Shown: positions 43,497-56,300, numbered from the stretch's first letter. The stretch is DNA of 64,000 nt from Lepidurus packardi (GCA_023053545.1 JAKZAN010000026.1:61001-125000); one strand, 5' to 3'. Notes: generated by a model from the letters alone, not told the origin. Numbers and translations: made by a program.

Positions 43497-43502
43497 ACCA
43501 GG
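43497..43502 (-). promoter_or_regulatory. K box (TGTGAT) just after the HES stop codon
   Basis: TGTGAT about 28 bases downstream of the stop codon at 43530. Confidence 0.5.
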
Positions 43503-43529
43503 AAATCCTTTGGCAACGGTTTTTTTTAG

Positions 43530-44991
43530 TCACCAGGGTCTCCACATATCTTGATCACCGTCTGTCATATCAAGCGGAAGTGGCGGATGTCCGGTTACTG
43601 TACCGGCACCAGATGATGACGAAGACGGTGGGAAAGCATGCAAGTAAGGTGTAATCGTCAAGGTGCTGCCAATAGCTAAGGGAAGAGGGGATGCCTGGCT
43701 CGCCACGACTGATTCCGTTGGATGGGTTACGGTTGCAGCGGAACTGGTTAGATTTAACGCTTGAGTAAATCGAGGGTTAGAACTGTTGGAACTGTTATGA
43801 TTGTCCAGGTTCAGGGTGAGAACTTTCGAATTAAAGGTTTTCTTACAAGCCATTAAGAGCACATTTGTCGGAACGGGCTTCTCAGACTGGCTGGATACGG
43901 TGTGTGATTTAGAGAAAGACATAGGATCCAAGGGAACAGACGTTAAGAATGGCTTTCCCAGCTCTTCCACATTTTGGGATTGGTCAGCGGCCAAGAGATT
44001 TTGTTGGGCAGCGGCGTTCAAAAATCGTTTCTTAGGGGCGTTGATAGCATCAGCGGAACCGGGACGTTTGATACCTATTGTAGCTGTCGTTTGGCTGAGA
44101 TTGACAGGTTTGTCTTTGGGACTCGTTAGAGGGCTTGTAGAAGCTATGCTTGCTGTTGGAGCCGGCAAAACGGGGATTTTGAAGGCAGATTCTGTATCCG
44201 AGATAGGAGGTTGATGGGAAGATGGAATACTGGTTGCTTTGTGAGAAAGCGGACCCAATCCCAAGCTGGAATTATAAGGTAAAGAATGTGGTGTGGGAGG
44301 TAGCGCAGGGATGCTTAAATTGACAGGGGGCAAGTGTGGAAATGGAAATGAAGTCCCTGATGACATGAGCGGTGTAGACGTTGCTGTTCGGGGGTTCAAT
44401 GGTGGTGGAGGAGGAGGAGGCAAGAAAGGTAATCCTGCTGTTGTAGAATGGGCGGCTGCTTCACAGAGATGTTGGGCACAATTGCCCAAATGAGCCATCA
44501 ATCTCTGGCTCACGCCGGGCTCCACACCGGGAAATTTTGTCACATAGGAAGCAACTTGTTGGGCACAAGCTAAAAATCCCCCCTGATAGCGTCTACTCTC
44601 TAAAACGGAGCTTGTTGCATGGTTTCGGCTGTTGGGAGGGTGTCGACCGAGCGGTGAGGATGGACCGGATAAACTCAGTTCTCCTTCCCGGTGAAGCTGA
44701 TGAAGATGACGGACTGTTAGCTCGAGTACATCTGCCTTCTCCAGTTTTGTCAAGTTTTCTCCTTCGGCTGCCAGAGTAGCGCTCATAAGTTCCTTCAATT
44801 CGTCCAAGCAACGATTGATTCGAGCTCTCCTCTGCCGTTCTAACAGCGGTTTGGTTACCTAAAGGGTTACCAGATTCGTTAATAACCTGCAACCATTTCA
44901 GTTTAGATGAGGTTACTTTTTTGTAAAGGACTGTCCTGGATACAGACTGTTCGTCTTCCCATCCCGGGAGCGGTGAGGGTCTGGGTCCCAT
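43530..44991 (-). CDS. HES/Enhancer-of-split-type bHLH-Orange repressor (467 aa, two exons)
   Basis: A nuclear transcriptional repressor of the Notch pathway by family. Exon 1 is 44917-44991 (25 codons, MGPRPSPLPGWEDEQ...VLYKK); a 58-bp intron (GTAACC...CTTTAG) follows; exon 2 is 43530-44858. The bHLH covers residues about 28-80 (KPLLERQRRARINRCLDELK with the family Pro in the basic region, then TKLEKADVLELTVRHLHQL). The Orange domain is about 115-156 (YQGGFLACAQQV...LMAHLGNCAQHL). A Pro run lies at about 168-180, followed by a long Ser/Thr/Pro-rich region. The last four residues are WRPW, the Groucho-binding motif. The start is the first ATG after an in-frame GTG. It is longer than insect E(spl) proteins and nearer Hairy/Deadpan in length, so orthology is unclear. 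Its paralogue is at 51991-52924. Confidence 0.93.
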
Positions 44992-47900
44992 GTTGCCAAA
45001 CACCTACGATGGCGAACCACATGGAGGTCTAACGTCCGCCTAATAACAATGATGACAGTCGATAAGTGACCTGTTTTCAATACTGCTTTAGTTTGTCGAA
45101 CAGGAGCATGACGCGCCAAGTATGAAGATCTGCTACAAGAATATGCAAATGCGGTACAATTCAATTTGCTGCTATAGCAACCGCATGATTTAGCTATTCA
45201 GTGTGTATAATTTACTCTACCCAATAGCATGATTTTAATTAAAATTTCACTTTTACCTAGGCTTTTATTGTGTTAATTCCGTGTTGAATTTGACTGTTGG
45301 GTTTAGTCAAGCTTCTGCGCAGTTAATGAAGACGTTTTTTTTATAAGCTCCGAATGCACTCTGGTAGTGATGAACTTTGCGTGCTCCTTTCACTAATTTG
45401 GAGAGTTGTCAGTTGGCACACTATGTTTTTAGTGATCCGGATAACAAAAAGGTCCACTGCACCACATACGAAGTTAGCACGTGTAGGTAGAACTTCCGAA
45501 CTACACTGGAGGAAGATGAGATGAAGACTGCTCTCGGACCTGTGGTAAGCGAAGTATACACACTCGTAGCTTCGAGAAAGAGGAAGGGCTACTCTGTCGG
45601 GATCGGGGCGGACGGCGGGGAACTAAGACGAGTTTACGTTATGGGCAGTGGGGGATTCTGAATGAGGGGGGGGGGGAGTAAATTGAAGGCAGCCGATATT
45701 TTTTAAGGCACATTTTACGTACGTTACCGTACATACGTATGCTGGAAGAGATTACCTGCATCATATTAGACGGCTCACCGCTTCCCATCCTTAGCCGTTT
45801 ACCAACACGGAATTTCCGGCGTAGGCGAACTTTGGGATCTTTGCTATAAAGCCCCGTGTCCCGTACACGGATGTTAGGCAACTGATATATATAGCTCTTG
45901 ACAGTCAGCAGCACTCGATAAACTTTTCCCAATATATAAAGTGTGACGTATGATACCAAACAGTTATCGAAAAGCGAAATTTCGGTCGAGAAAGCACGTA
46001 TCCTGTTTTGACTTTTTGACGAAAAGTTCGCCCGTTTGCAACCTATTTCCCGGAGCTTCTTTTCCCGCATTTTGTCTATAAGTAACCCTCAAGTCACGAT
46101 GTGTTTCTCTTTGAGTCGCCTTTCTAGTCCGGACCGAGTATTTTCCCACTTTTTTTGTCCCAGCTACACCCTTAAAAAATAGCTACTTATTCCTTTTTTT
46201 CCAGGTGTCATACTCATTGTCGATAAAGACATCGTCACTCCGGGGATGTCTGGCTTGTTTTACCTTAAAGAAACCATATTTTTGGTATTAGTCTAGCGCA
46301 TTTTTTAACGCGGTGAATCCCTGAGTCCTCCTTTCCTTGTTGTAGTATTCTTAAGTTTCCAACCCTGATGAAAAGCGTTATGCTTTTCGAGGCAGGGGGT
46401 GGGGAACGTCGATCTTAGAAGCGAGGGCAGGATTTTCTTTTTGTAATTTACTTTATTTTTTCGAGATGCAGAAGCGTACTAACTTAAACTACTACACCCC
46501 CTCCCCTAGTCACCATCAGCCCCCGGCTTCTTTGTAAGGGACCGTGAGAACCTCCGTCCGACTTTCCTCCCAGAGGTTTTCCTGAGTCTCGACCGGTACT
46601 TTCCTCTCTGCATGTATGTATACATCAGAGTGGATGCGTGTGTGCCACCTGTGCTCTTGTCGTCACCTTTTCTCTTCCTATACCCCATTCCCTAACAACA
46701 ACTTCTCCATACCTACAGACACCACATCACCCTCTTTCCTCTATGGATACCCATGTAAACACTGCTCTAAAGATCGCAGCAGTAGGGGACGAAGCTGATA
46801 GATTAGAAAGACTGAGCTGGGGCTAACCCGATATCTCGGATAGGGGCAAGGTTAAAAGCGGAGTGGACTTGTATACTGGAGAGGCCATGTGTAGGCATGT
46901 TGACGCGGGATTAACAATAGATTCATTATTTTTTAGCTTTCAAGAAGGCCTGAAAAGGCAACTCAAGAACGTTCGTTTTTTCACACTTGGCAATCTAGTC
47001 TGGAAGATGCAAGAGTTTTTCTACTAAAATGAGATTATAGGAAACAAAAATATTCGGGTGCATAACCTGTGGCCTGCTGCTGCATTGACCACGAACTTTC
47101 TTGTCACGCTTGCCTGCCGGTCATAGGAAAAATAATTGACCGCCACCAATCCTGTGCAATGTATGTGCGGAGCCAACTCACACGCTTGGTCTTGGGCACA
47201 AGAAAGAAAGAAAAAAGAGAGAGAAATTATAAGAAAATTAAAAGGGAGGTGTAGGTTGGCCAAGATGAAATTGTGAAGTTACAGAGAACTGAAGTAGAAG
47301 TCAGAGTCAAATAATGGCCGCCGGAGGTTTGGAAATCGGTCGTCCGTGTGACCAGTAGCGTGCAAGGCGTGTGCTGGACCTTTCCGAATCCGTGGGCAAG
47401 TTTCCCACAGTCTTTTTGGCGGGATAATAAAGGAGCCCTTAGGTCGGAGGTCAAGCAAGTGGCAAGAAGTCCTGCTGGGAAGGAGGGCGATGCTATTAAC
47501 CGACCCCCTATTATGTCTAGCTCATGCTGGAGGGCCCTGGTTGCTGGGTGTAATTGGGAAATGTCCTGTTTTGTTTTGGACTCTGATTTTTCTTACAAAT
47601 TTGTTTTAGGGGTAAATTGGGTTGGATGGCGCGGAAAAAGGAACACAATTTTTACCAATCCCAACGACCAGCATGGTGAGTATATCTTAAAGATTTTTTC
47701 GCTTCTAAGGGTTGTAAGAAGTGTTCTAACCACAAGGATTGTCGATTACAAGTTTGCAACGAAGAAAAAAAACACGTTTTGACGCATTGCCTCGGCACAC
47801 GCATTGGCGTAGAGTGCTGCTGTCAAGCTCTTTGCCAATTTCTTGTAAAGGATGTTAACGACGCCATGTATGGTATCGAAGTCTGCTTTGTACTCAGCGG

Positions 47901-50900
47901 CTAATGGCTCTTGTTGTTACTATCTTGTCATTACAAAGCAATTTTCGTTTTTGGCTTTAGTAGCCTTTTTAAATCGAATGTTCTATGAACACAAATCAGA
48001 TTTGGCAATACAACGCATCCGGAACACGAAAGAAAGTTGAAACAATCGAATCATCTCTGTCGGATAATGGGACGCGTTTTTTTAGTTGTTTCTTTTAGAG
48101 TAGCTTTGTTAAACAAAAGGTATGCAATGATTCATGCAAAGTATTCGTGAATTCGTCAGCTCGACGCTTGAGAATGCGAACATTAGCTGCTGGTGCTGTA
48201 TAAGATAAGTGTGGAGTAGCATTGGGTGTCCAATTCGAAGAACGAACCATTCGTCGCGAGGAATGTTGATCCATCAGCACTGGTCATCTTTCTTTTGCTT
48301 CTTGTCGGTCCGTTCTATCTCGTGTGCTGAATCCTGGTTCTCCCGCTCCCGCGTGCTTCATGTAGAACTTCCCCTTCCGAACAAACGGGAGGAACGAGCG
48401 ACCACGCGGCTCTTTTAGATCGCATCCACTTAAAAAGGTTTGGCTAGCAGGCAGGCCAAGCAGGAGTATATAGGAGCGTGAGAAACTAGCTCTCCCGCTT
48501 TTCCCAAAGCATTCCCTTAGTTGGGGGCTTGGGGGATACGGCGTGGATTAGCTGGGTGCTCGGCGTCAGCCCGGGTTCCTTTTAAGAGCGTGGCAGTCAG
48601 GGGGTCCGGTCCTATGGCACGTGTTTCTATCTGGTAGCTTGAGCAAAAAGGCGAGGTTGGAGAAGGTGGTAGGAGAGTGGCGGGAGGATGGCTGAAGCCC
48701 AGGTGTGGTGGTGGGGGTGGCGCAGGGAGGTTAACATAGATGGGAACCGAGTTGGTCCGTTCGTCCATCCAGACAACTTGACTGCGGAGAATCATATGCA
48801 TAGCCATGCATAGGATAAAGAGAGAGAGAGAGAGAGAAGTCGATGTTGGTGCCATGCGAGATTTAGCAGGGGCCAAGGGTTATGACATGCGGGTTTGGAG
48901 CTTGAAAAGGAGGGGAATTCTAAGCGCTTTTCCTGGTATTTTACGCAAGTTAACGTGGGGTTATTTTTCGCTTTTAAGTTTTAGCTAGACAAGAAAGTCT
49001 TTTGTTAATGTGGAAGAGGTTTAATTACATGGACCTTAGAATATTATCGTTGAAATATAAACTAATGAAAGCCAGCTTGTTCTTCATTGAGAATTTGATA
49101 CTCGTTAAAATTTCGTATAAACTAAAAGGCTCTCTATACTCAAATTGAAGTTTAGTTTTATAAGACATTCTTTTAATTAACTGCATTGGAAAGATCATTC
49201 TTTAGCTTGAGATCGAATAGCTCATGTAGCTATTTGACGGAAGCTAACAGCAAAAATCATTTTAAATCGCCTAGGAAAAACGACTATAACCCCCAAGAAA
49301 TCTAATAATAATTAAATCTAACAATTAAAAAAGCTCCTTAATTGTAATCCGTGGTACGACCAGCATTATGGGTTGCCACACTTGTATTATTGTCTAGAAG
49401 ATCATGAGATGGATATCATACCCTCAATTTGCCCCGCTTATTTAATATTTACGTTGGCCCCCAGGATAGTTCTGCGTACGCAGTACACGCTGCCTATTTA
49501 ACACCTGGCGAATTTTCCCAGCCATTCTGAAATACGGCTAGAAAAACCTTGGCGGGAAAAGAGTCGGCCAGCGAAGGGAGATTAAAAAAAATCCTGGCCG
49601 GAAATGACGTGATATTAGATTTTACCTGCTAGCAAGTCCCTCTACTTGTGCCTTGGTTCCTGAGTGGCTTTTGTACCTTGTTAAGTCGTTAGTCGCATCT
49701 TTTGCTGCTTCTTTCTGTGTCACCCCCCTCTTTCCCCCCTTGCCACATAGCCCTCCCAGATCTCAGCTATTTCCCCTTCATAAAAAGGAAGCAAATATAA
49801 CAGAAAAAGTCAACTAAAAAGGGACGGGTGCGGCGAAATGGCGTTTTAATACACTGAAGTATACACAAATCAGTAAATCCAATTCCTATACTAATATTCA
49901 CTGCGAAATTCAGCCTAAAATTTTTAATGGTCAATTCCGGTGTACGTAGTAAGTGTAATAATGATTCCGAACTAAAGAATCGTCAAATATGTTATTCTTA
50001 TGCTCTTTACTTCGCCAATCATTCAATTATATTATGGTCGACACGCAAGTCAACATTTATAACGATTGGCATAGCTTTCACTTGCAAGAATATATAACGT
50101 ATGAATGACTAGCCCGACACATTAGAAAATGGCAATATGTGACACTTTTTGTATCGATTTTTTCGTTCCGCCTTGCCTTTATTCACACATATACGCCGTA
50201 AATCAACCGGAGGTTTCTTTTTCGTTCAATTCCTGGGGTAGAATGGTCTATCAAAGCGAAAGCATTAGCATGATTAAATGTGAAAAGCATGCCAAAACGC
50301 GGTTAAGTTGCTGTTTCTAAGTATCCCCGTGCCATTAAGACCGGGTAAAAAGACAACCGATCACTATAAACCAACATGCCTTAAAGGGATACTTCAACTC
50401 GGAAAACAACAAGGAGAAATGGTTCGAAGAGATTTGTATTGTGTTGACATGAACCAATACTAGTCAGCAGGTACTCGTTTTCGTTTCATCTTATAATATC
50501 ATGGACTTGGACGGTCAAGATGTGTAGTAGCACAACGTGCAAGCAGTTTTTCTATATTCGGACAAAGTTGACGATGACACCTCAAGGACAAATCGCAAGC
50601 AGTATGACGGGGACAAAAAAGGGAAGGCTTAAAAAAAGATCGATTAATACCCTTTTACCACTACGGCCAGCGCCAACTAGCAAGTGTGAGAAAGCGCTGA
50701 CCTTAGCTAAGGTTTGTGGTGATAAGGGAGTCATCAAGGTCCATTCGTTGAGCATTATTATCAAGATGGTAGTTTTAGGAATGGAGGCTAGTTAAGGAAA
50801 AGCGCTACTGCGAAAAGGAAAAGACGATGGATTGTTGTCGGCGCCAGAGGGTTCCCTATCATGTTATGACGGGTATACGCTGATTTGAGGGGTTCGGATT

Positions 50901-51588
50901 TTGAAGAATTGCTATACTTGAACATCTTTCGTACTGGAGCATGTTAATGCTGCAGTGCAGATGCATCTTCACTTAATTACTGTATAATTGAGACCGGCGT
51001 CTGTTTAGGGTCGAAAGGTTGAACAGAAAAGTCGGGGAAATGAGTTTCAAGTGGCAGTGGCGTTATTATTTATCAAGGGGTTAAAAATTAAAGACGAGAA
51101 ACGGACGAACCTAACCCAACAGGTTTGTTTTCCTTAGGTGCAATATAATTTGTTAAGTTAAAGTGCTGAAAGTTCGCGGATTGATGTTTATCTTATTCAG
51201 ACCCATAGTCCTGGTAATTTTTTTTTACAAAGTCCACACCAACGCTAGGAGGCAAGCAGCAGCGCTTTAACAGATGACTTTCTCACGAAACGTTGGACTC
51301 CAGGCCGGAGGTTTAACAAACCACAAACTCGTACGAGAATCGAGCGAAGCATGCCAACGCATTTAACCTCCGTTGGTAGGTACAACTTTGTAGACCGGTG
51401 CACCTGTTCCTTTCCCACGGCCCTCTGAGATCGCAATGCTGTGGAGATAACCTGATGCAACTGCTATTTTTAAACAAGTTAAGGCTAGTGCCTCAAATAT
51501 TCCTGCGAGAAAATATTGTTTAAGAAATAATGTTAATGTTAAAAATAAGATAATAATGTTTAAGAGAACACAAGTAAGTAAACACCAA
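44992..51588. other. Intergenic region between the two HES genes, no convincing gene
   Basis: About 6.6 kb. Possible minus-strand TATAAAA near 45340-45349 could serve the 467-aa gene. Su(H)-like octamers (YGTGGGAA) are at about 47401 and 51413. There is a GA dinucleotide run at 48819-48838. ORFs such as 45639-46070, 47348-47782, 48517-48876 and 50520-50795 show no domain, conserved motif or splice context. Regulatory DNA of the HES pair is the likely content. Confidence 0.4.
48819..48838. repeat. (GA)n microsatellite
   Basis: About ten GA units. Confidence 0.9.
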
Positions 51589-51594
51589 TTTATT
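51589..51594 (-). terminator. Poly(A) signal AATAAA of the 268-aa HES gene
   Basis: AATAAA on the minus strand about 400 bp after the stop; another candidate is near 51616. Confidence 0.45.
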
Positions 51595-51776
51595 TTAATA
51601 TGTAAGCGAGTGGCTTTTATTGGAACGATTATTTATAAATTCCGTTTTGAAAGACACCAAAATGGGGCAATTAAATCTGGGAGATATAACTTTGTAAATA
51701 TGGAATATTGTACAAAATGGGTTACAATGTGAGGAAATAGCATCGCGTCCCCTCAAATCAAAGGCACACTGCCTGT

Positions 51777-51782
51777 ATCACA
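51777..51782 (-). promoter_or_regulatory. K box (TGTGAT), distal, 268-aa HES gene
   Basis: TGTGAT on the minus strand within the predicted 3' UTR. Confidence 0.45.
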
Positions 51783-51914
51783 GCCGTCCATTTAGCTCTA
51801 CCCTGAGCATTTTCAGTATAAAACCTTCCCACAATGTACCCAATACAAGGGGGGACTATGCAGAACATGATATGACCGTGAGCCTGATCATGTGCGATAG
51901 CCCCGTACTGAGTT

Positions 51915-51921
51915 GGAAGAC
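51915..51921 (-). promoter_or_regulatory. GY box (GTCTTCC), 268-aa HES gene
   Basis: Exact GTCTTCC on the minus strand, 70 bases after the stop codon. Confidence 0.5.
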
Positions 51922-51930
51922 GTGGGATTT

Positions 51931-51936
51931 ATCACA
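51931..51936 (-). promoter_or_regulatory. K box (TGTGAT), proximal, 268-aa HES gene
   Basis: TGTGAT about 55 bases after the stop codon, next to the GY box. Confidence 0.5.
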
Positions 51937-51990
51937 GACGCTGCGTATATCCTACATAGCCGTCTTTTTTTTTCTTTCCCCTACCAGTAT

Positions 51991-52924
51991 CTACCAAGGC
52001 CTCCACATACGTCCATTATCCATGCCATTTGGTGACGTGGCAGATGATTTCATCAAGGAATACTTGGAATAGTCGCAAGGTAAGGAATCGGCTTCCGACA
52101 AAGCAGGACTGCTGACCGGACTCAGCATAGGTGTCGAAGGCGAGGTGAATTTATTGCTGCTGGTGACGAAAGGTTGAGGTTGCGAAGGCGAATGCCGGGA
52201 AGCAGTAATAGCGGTAGATTGATGAGATTCCAGCAAGGCAGGCGAGCTTGGTGGTGTGTAGGTAGAAGGCCCCATTACGGATAACGTCATACCAACAGGT
52301 GCAGATGTCGAATTGGAAGGGTAGAAAGGTACGGTCGACGCAGCACTAGTCATCGGATTGCTGGTCGTGACGTCAATTTGGCGTATGCAGTGTGACAGAT
52401 GGGATACCAAACGTGATCCCACAGCGACATCCAAACCCGTGGCATTCGTTAGGTAGCACGACACTTCCGTAGCGCAATGGGCAAAACCTGCGCGGAACTT
52501 GTCGGCATACGATGTGGCAGGAACTCCTTGATTCAGCGTTAACGCTTGGCGATCTCGCAACTTGTGCAAGTGACGCACAGTCAACTCTAATACGTCGGCT
52601 TTCTCCAGTTTGGTCAGATTCTCGCCTTCCGCCGCCAAAGCTGCACTCATTAGCTCCTTCAATTCATCCAAACAGCGATTGATGCGAGCGCGACGCTTTC
52701 GTTCCAACATGGGTTTCATAACCTACAGGAAACAAGAAATCATTAGTCTCAAGTTCTTTTGGTATTGTCACTCGTGATTCACGAACATCGGACTTGATAT
52801 AAAAATAGGACCCGCTTTTAAAACAAGCTGTTAAAAAATGGTTGTTTACCTTTCTGTATTGATAGGTGCGTGAAATAGGTTGCTCCTCGTCGAAGGTATT
52901 GGACGTAGTATTCAGAGAAGCCAT
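51991..52924 (-). CDS. HES/Enhancer-of-split-type bHLH-Orange repressor (268 aa, two exons)
   Basis: By family, a Notch-responsive repressor acting with Groucho. Exon 1 is 52850-52924 (25 codons, MASLNTTSNTFDEEQPISRT...YRK); the intron is 127 bp (GTAAAC...TTCCTGTAG); exon 2 is 51991-52722 starting V-M-K-P. The bHLH is at residues 28-79 (KPMLERKRRARINRCLDELK, ENLTKLEKADVLELTVRHLH), the Orange domain at about 97-141 (DKFRAGFAHCATEVSCYL...GSRLVSHLSHCIRQI), then a Ser/Pro-rich tail ending WRPW. Length and layout match insect E(spl) bHLH proteins. The bHLH is nearly identical to that of the 467-aa neighbour and both have a 25-codon first exon, so they are tandem paralogues. TATA and Su(H) sites lie upstream; K and GY boxes lie downstream. 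Confidence 0.95.
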
Positions 52925-53090
52925 GGCTGATTTGTATCAACACAACACACACACAAACAATTTCAGGATTAGGAAACGCAATGTCAACAAATGGAACTAA
53001 AACAATAACGGAAAACGGGAGCTCAAGCGCTGTCCAAGTATCTCCTGAACGTCTGTAAGCCAAATGGTGCGCCAGAGGGTCGGGTAACCT

Positions 53091-53100
53091 CCTTATATAG
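53091..53100 (-). promoter_or_regulatory. TATA box of the 268-aa HES gene
   Basis: CTATATAAGG on the minus strand about 170 bp upstream of the start codon. A CACGCG class-C site (HES-binding type) is at about 53108-53113. Confidence 0.65.
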
Positions 53101-53298
53101 CCTTGTGCCGCGTGCGCTGGATGTACCCGTTGCTAATGAACAAGGGAGCAGTGGGAGCACGAGTTGGGGATAGCGATAGATAGAGGAATCCACCCAACTC
53201 ACTAATACCACCACTTCAATTCCCCCCCCTTTCTCTCCCTCCCTTCCCTTCGCTCAATTTCCCGGACTTTTCGGGCCTGGGAAACACCACGCTTGCCG

Positions 53299-53306
53299 TT
53301 CCCACG
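53299..53306 (-). promoter_or_regulatory. Su(H)/CSL binding site upstream of the HES gene
   Basis: CGTGGGAA on the minus strand, an exact match to the high-affinity Su(H) consensus YGTGGGAA, about 200 bp upstream of the TATA box. An E-box CACCTG lies 8 bp away (about 53315-53320). The combination is typical of Notch-activated E(spl) promoters. Confidence 0.6.
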
Positions 53307-56300
53307 CTCGTGGGCCACCTGTATTGCTCCTTTGCATATCTTTTTGACGGGGTTTTAAATACGCGATGCCAGCACACTTCCCCCACGTCCTATCCAGTGG
53401 AAATTTTTTTCCTCCTTTCTTTGAGCGAATCTCAAACAGATGATGTCATGTTGCATGCAAGTAAGTTCCGTGATATATTCCACTCTGCAATTGCAAAGCA
53501 AATCTATAAATAGCCAAAGAGCAAGACAAGTTTCACAAGATGTTTGGGTCAAACCGCAAGTGTGATGATCATGACGAGCTAATTAATGAGTAGGGCACCT
53601 ATTTGTAAGGCCTGAAACGGATAGGGATGCACTGATTTGGGGTAGTCGGAACTTTTTTTTACGCGTGCAAGTGCACTCTCTCGAGCTTGTTCTTTCTTTC
53701 CTACGCAAAGTCACGACCCTGCCATACTTGGTGACTGTTGAATACGACACCTAAGGATTTGTCTTTTTTTACCTTGACTTTTTTTTGTGTTAAAGAGAAA
53801 TTTTCCTGCTTTGGCGAGGTGTTGGTGCGACAGCATGCGTCATGCCAACGTGTCGACTGGATACAAAAGCCTGGGATTTTTGAGTATTGCACGTGCGGCA
53901 CGGACCGGAACCTTGGGACGATATTAGGGTACCATGGGAATGAGAACGCTTACTTGCATTACAAAGCTGTCTTTTTTCTTTGATAATTAAGCAGGTATTG
54001 TTTAAATGCAGGGGAAGTTACACCGTAGGTTTTTGGGGGTTCTATTCCAATAGAAAGAAGAAAAAATCTTCATATCGCATACTTCCTGTCGTCAAATGAA
54101 GGACGTTTTAGTCTGCGTTTTCGTGCACGGTTGAGTGTGATTTACGAGAGATTTATCAAGCACGCGTTTTTTTTCATTTATCATTAAACTTGTTGGCATT
54201 CGCTTCCTTCCTTGAGAGAAAAAAAAATCCCTCTTCTGTGAGTGTTCGTGTTTATCTATGTGTGCAAAGGCTTTGGAAAACGTGGTATGCAACACTCGAT
54301 CAAACCCAGCTCCTTAGGACTTTAGCTTTGTGCCAACCAGCGTGATCATAATAATCGCTATGCACGGCTTAATCTTCTCTCGATCATACCATTTATTATC
54401 ATGATTCCCAGTCGTCAAACTCTCCTTTGATATATGTATTGGGAAGGCTGTGTTGTATGTTAGGGAGGAGGGAATGCCGAACCGAAAAGGACCCTATATA
54501 GAAAATATACCTGCGCTGAGCTATCTTGCGGTTCGAAGGGATCGCACGTGCGAGTATAGTCTCGAGGAATGTCGTTTGGGTGGTTCATTGGCGGTGGTAA
54601 GGAGAGGTGTGTTAACAGACTGGCCATGTCTACGGCACGCTAGCATTATCCCAAGCCTCTGAAAGAGCCCCAACCAAGCTCAAGCCAAAACTCATGCTGC
54701 CAAGATTGAAGGAATGACCCCCAACTGTCGGGTGACGAGATGAGTGAAATTGATAGCAGTATCAGCGTTGGCTAACTGAACAACCAGCAAAGTTTATATG
54801 ACCTTACTTGATTCTAAAGAGGTGAAACGACTTGTATTTTGCGTGAAAGTGAAACGACTACACAAGCTACAGAGAACTCGTTCAATTCAACTTTTTTTTA
54901 ACCAACTAAACATAGCTGAAATGCCAAAAAAACGAAATCCAGGAATGAAACCCCCAATCATTGTCTGTATATAAAAAAATACGCTAAGGTGCCCGCGGCC
55001 CAGGACAGAAATCCAAGTTTCATTGAGACAAGTTACTGTACCGTAAAGATTTGCACCTGGGCTATTGGCTATTGAGAACTAAATTGGAGTATTTTTTTTT
55101 TCTCTTACTCGGTTGCATTGGTTTTGATAGTCATTCCTGTCCAGCAGCTAGCAAATGACAGAAGCGGAAAGTTTTACTCGTTTTATGACTGAGGAGAATT
55201 ACATAGTTTTCATTCTGTGTGGGTTTCTTGGGCTGCTGGTCATCGTGATCTTCAGATAACAAGAGCCGAGCGAGCAAAGGAAGGCTCATTTGTTTCGCTT
55301 GGCTCATATGAACCCAACTCCTCTTCATGGGCGTAGTTTTGGGGGCGCTTTTGCCTTTTTTTCCCCTCCTCCTCCCCCTCCTGCACCATTGCTGGCCTCC
55401 TCCTTAATTTTCGTCCCCCGTGGCTTGCGTCTGCCGTTTTAAAAGGCATGGGAAAAGCGAGCTGGCCGTTTTCCCACCGTAGGATTTAGATGGTTGTAAA
55501 AGAGGGGTCTTCAGATGAGTTCTTACCTTTTGGCTAGTGAAAGCCACCGGGCCAGCAGCCACGATTGCTTGGCTTCCTTTTGAGGTTGCGGCGTTAGGAA
55601 CCGACTGACGAGCAAAGGGAATGGAGGAAACGGCAGGCCGAAATGGTCGGCGGACTCCCGCACCCGTGCCAGGCTTGCGCGTTTACCTGCTCTGACTTAT
55701 TAAAAGGAGGTATACATGGCGGCACGGCAGGAACTTTGCCGCATTCTAACACCCCGAAAATTTTCCCTTTTCGGGTCCAAGAGCAAGCATGGGAAAAAAA
55801 TGGACGAATGGAACGGGAAAGAATTGCACACTTGTTTAATGACGTGAAGTCCTCTTACCTTTCGCCGAGGTATGGACCACCGACCATGCCAAGTATATCC
55901 CTTTCCTCCTAGGGTAGTTTTTTAAAGACATTTTTTGAATTTTTTTTTCGGCCCAGCAACAGATTATTGAATGTATCCTTACAGTCTACAGAATGCTATT
56001 TTTTTATTTTTTTTTTATGAAAAACAGTGTCACTTTTCAGTTAGGATAGCACAGTGGACCGTGAGAGGGTTTTCCAAGTAAGCGAAGAGAAAATTGTTCT
56101 AATTCTACTGTTGAACGAATATATTTGTCTTTTTTTTCTTGGAATTAATATTCAGTCCGAAATTCGGTGACGCATGACACTAAATGTTGCAACGATTTAC
56201 TGAATGAATTATAAAGCCAATAGAAACGGTGAAGGCTGTTTCCCCTAAATTGATCTGACAATATCCCGGTTGGGGCCAAATAATAAGAATTGTGTCAATC

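Noticed and set aside
43801..44779. Plus-strand ORFs of 137, 66 and 80 codons
   Set aside because: They are antisense shadows of the HES coding exon, whose bHLH, Orange and WRPW are unambiguous on the minus strand.
45799..45824. Short dyad CCGTGT...ACACGG region near 45860 as a further member of the palindrome set
   Set aside because: Six-base arms are expected by chance in 64 kb.
45639..46070. 143-codon minus-strand ORF
   Set aside because: No recognisable motif or splice signals; its length is compatible with chance in this base composition.
47348..47782. 144-codon plus-strand ORF
   Set aside because: Begins with GTG, no motif, no promoter or splice evidence.
48517..48876. 119-codon minus-strand ORF starting with a hydrophobic segment (possible secreted protein)
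   Set aside because: Composition is driven by the GA repeat and Pro-rich low complexity; no cleavage-site pattern, domain or splice support.
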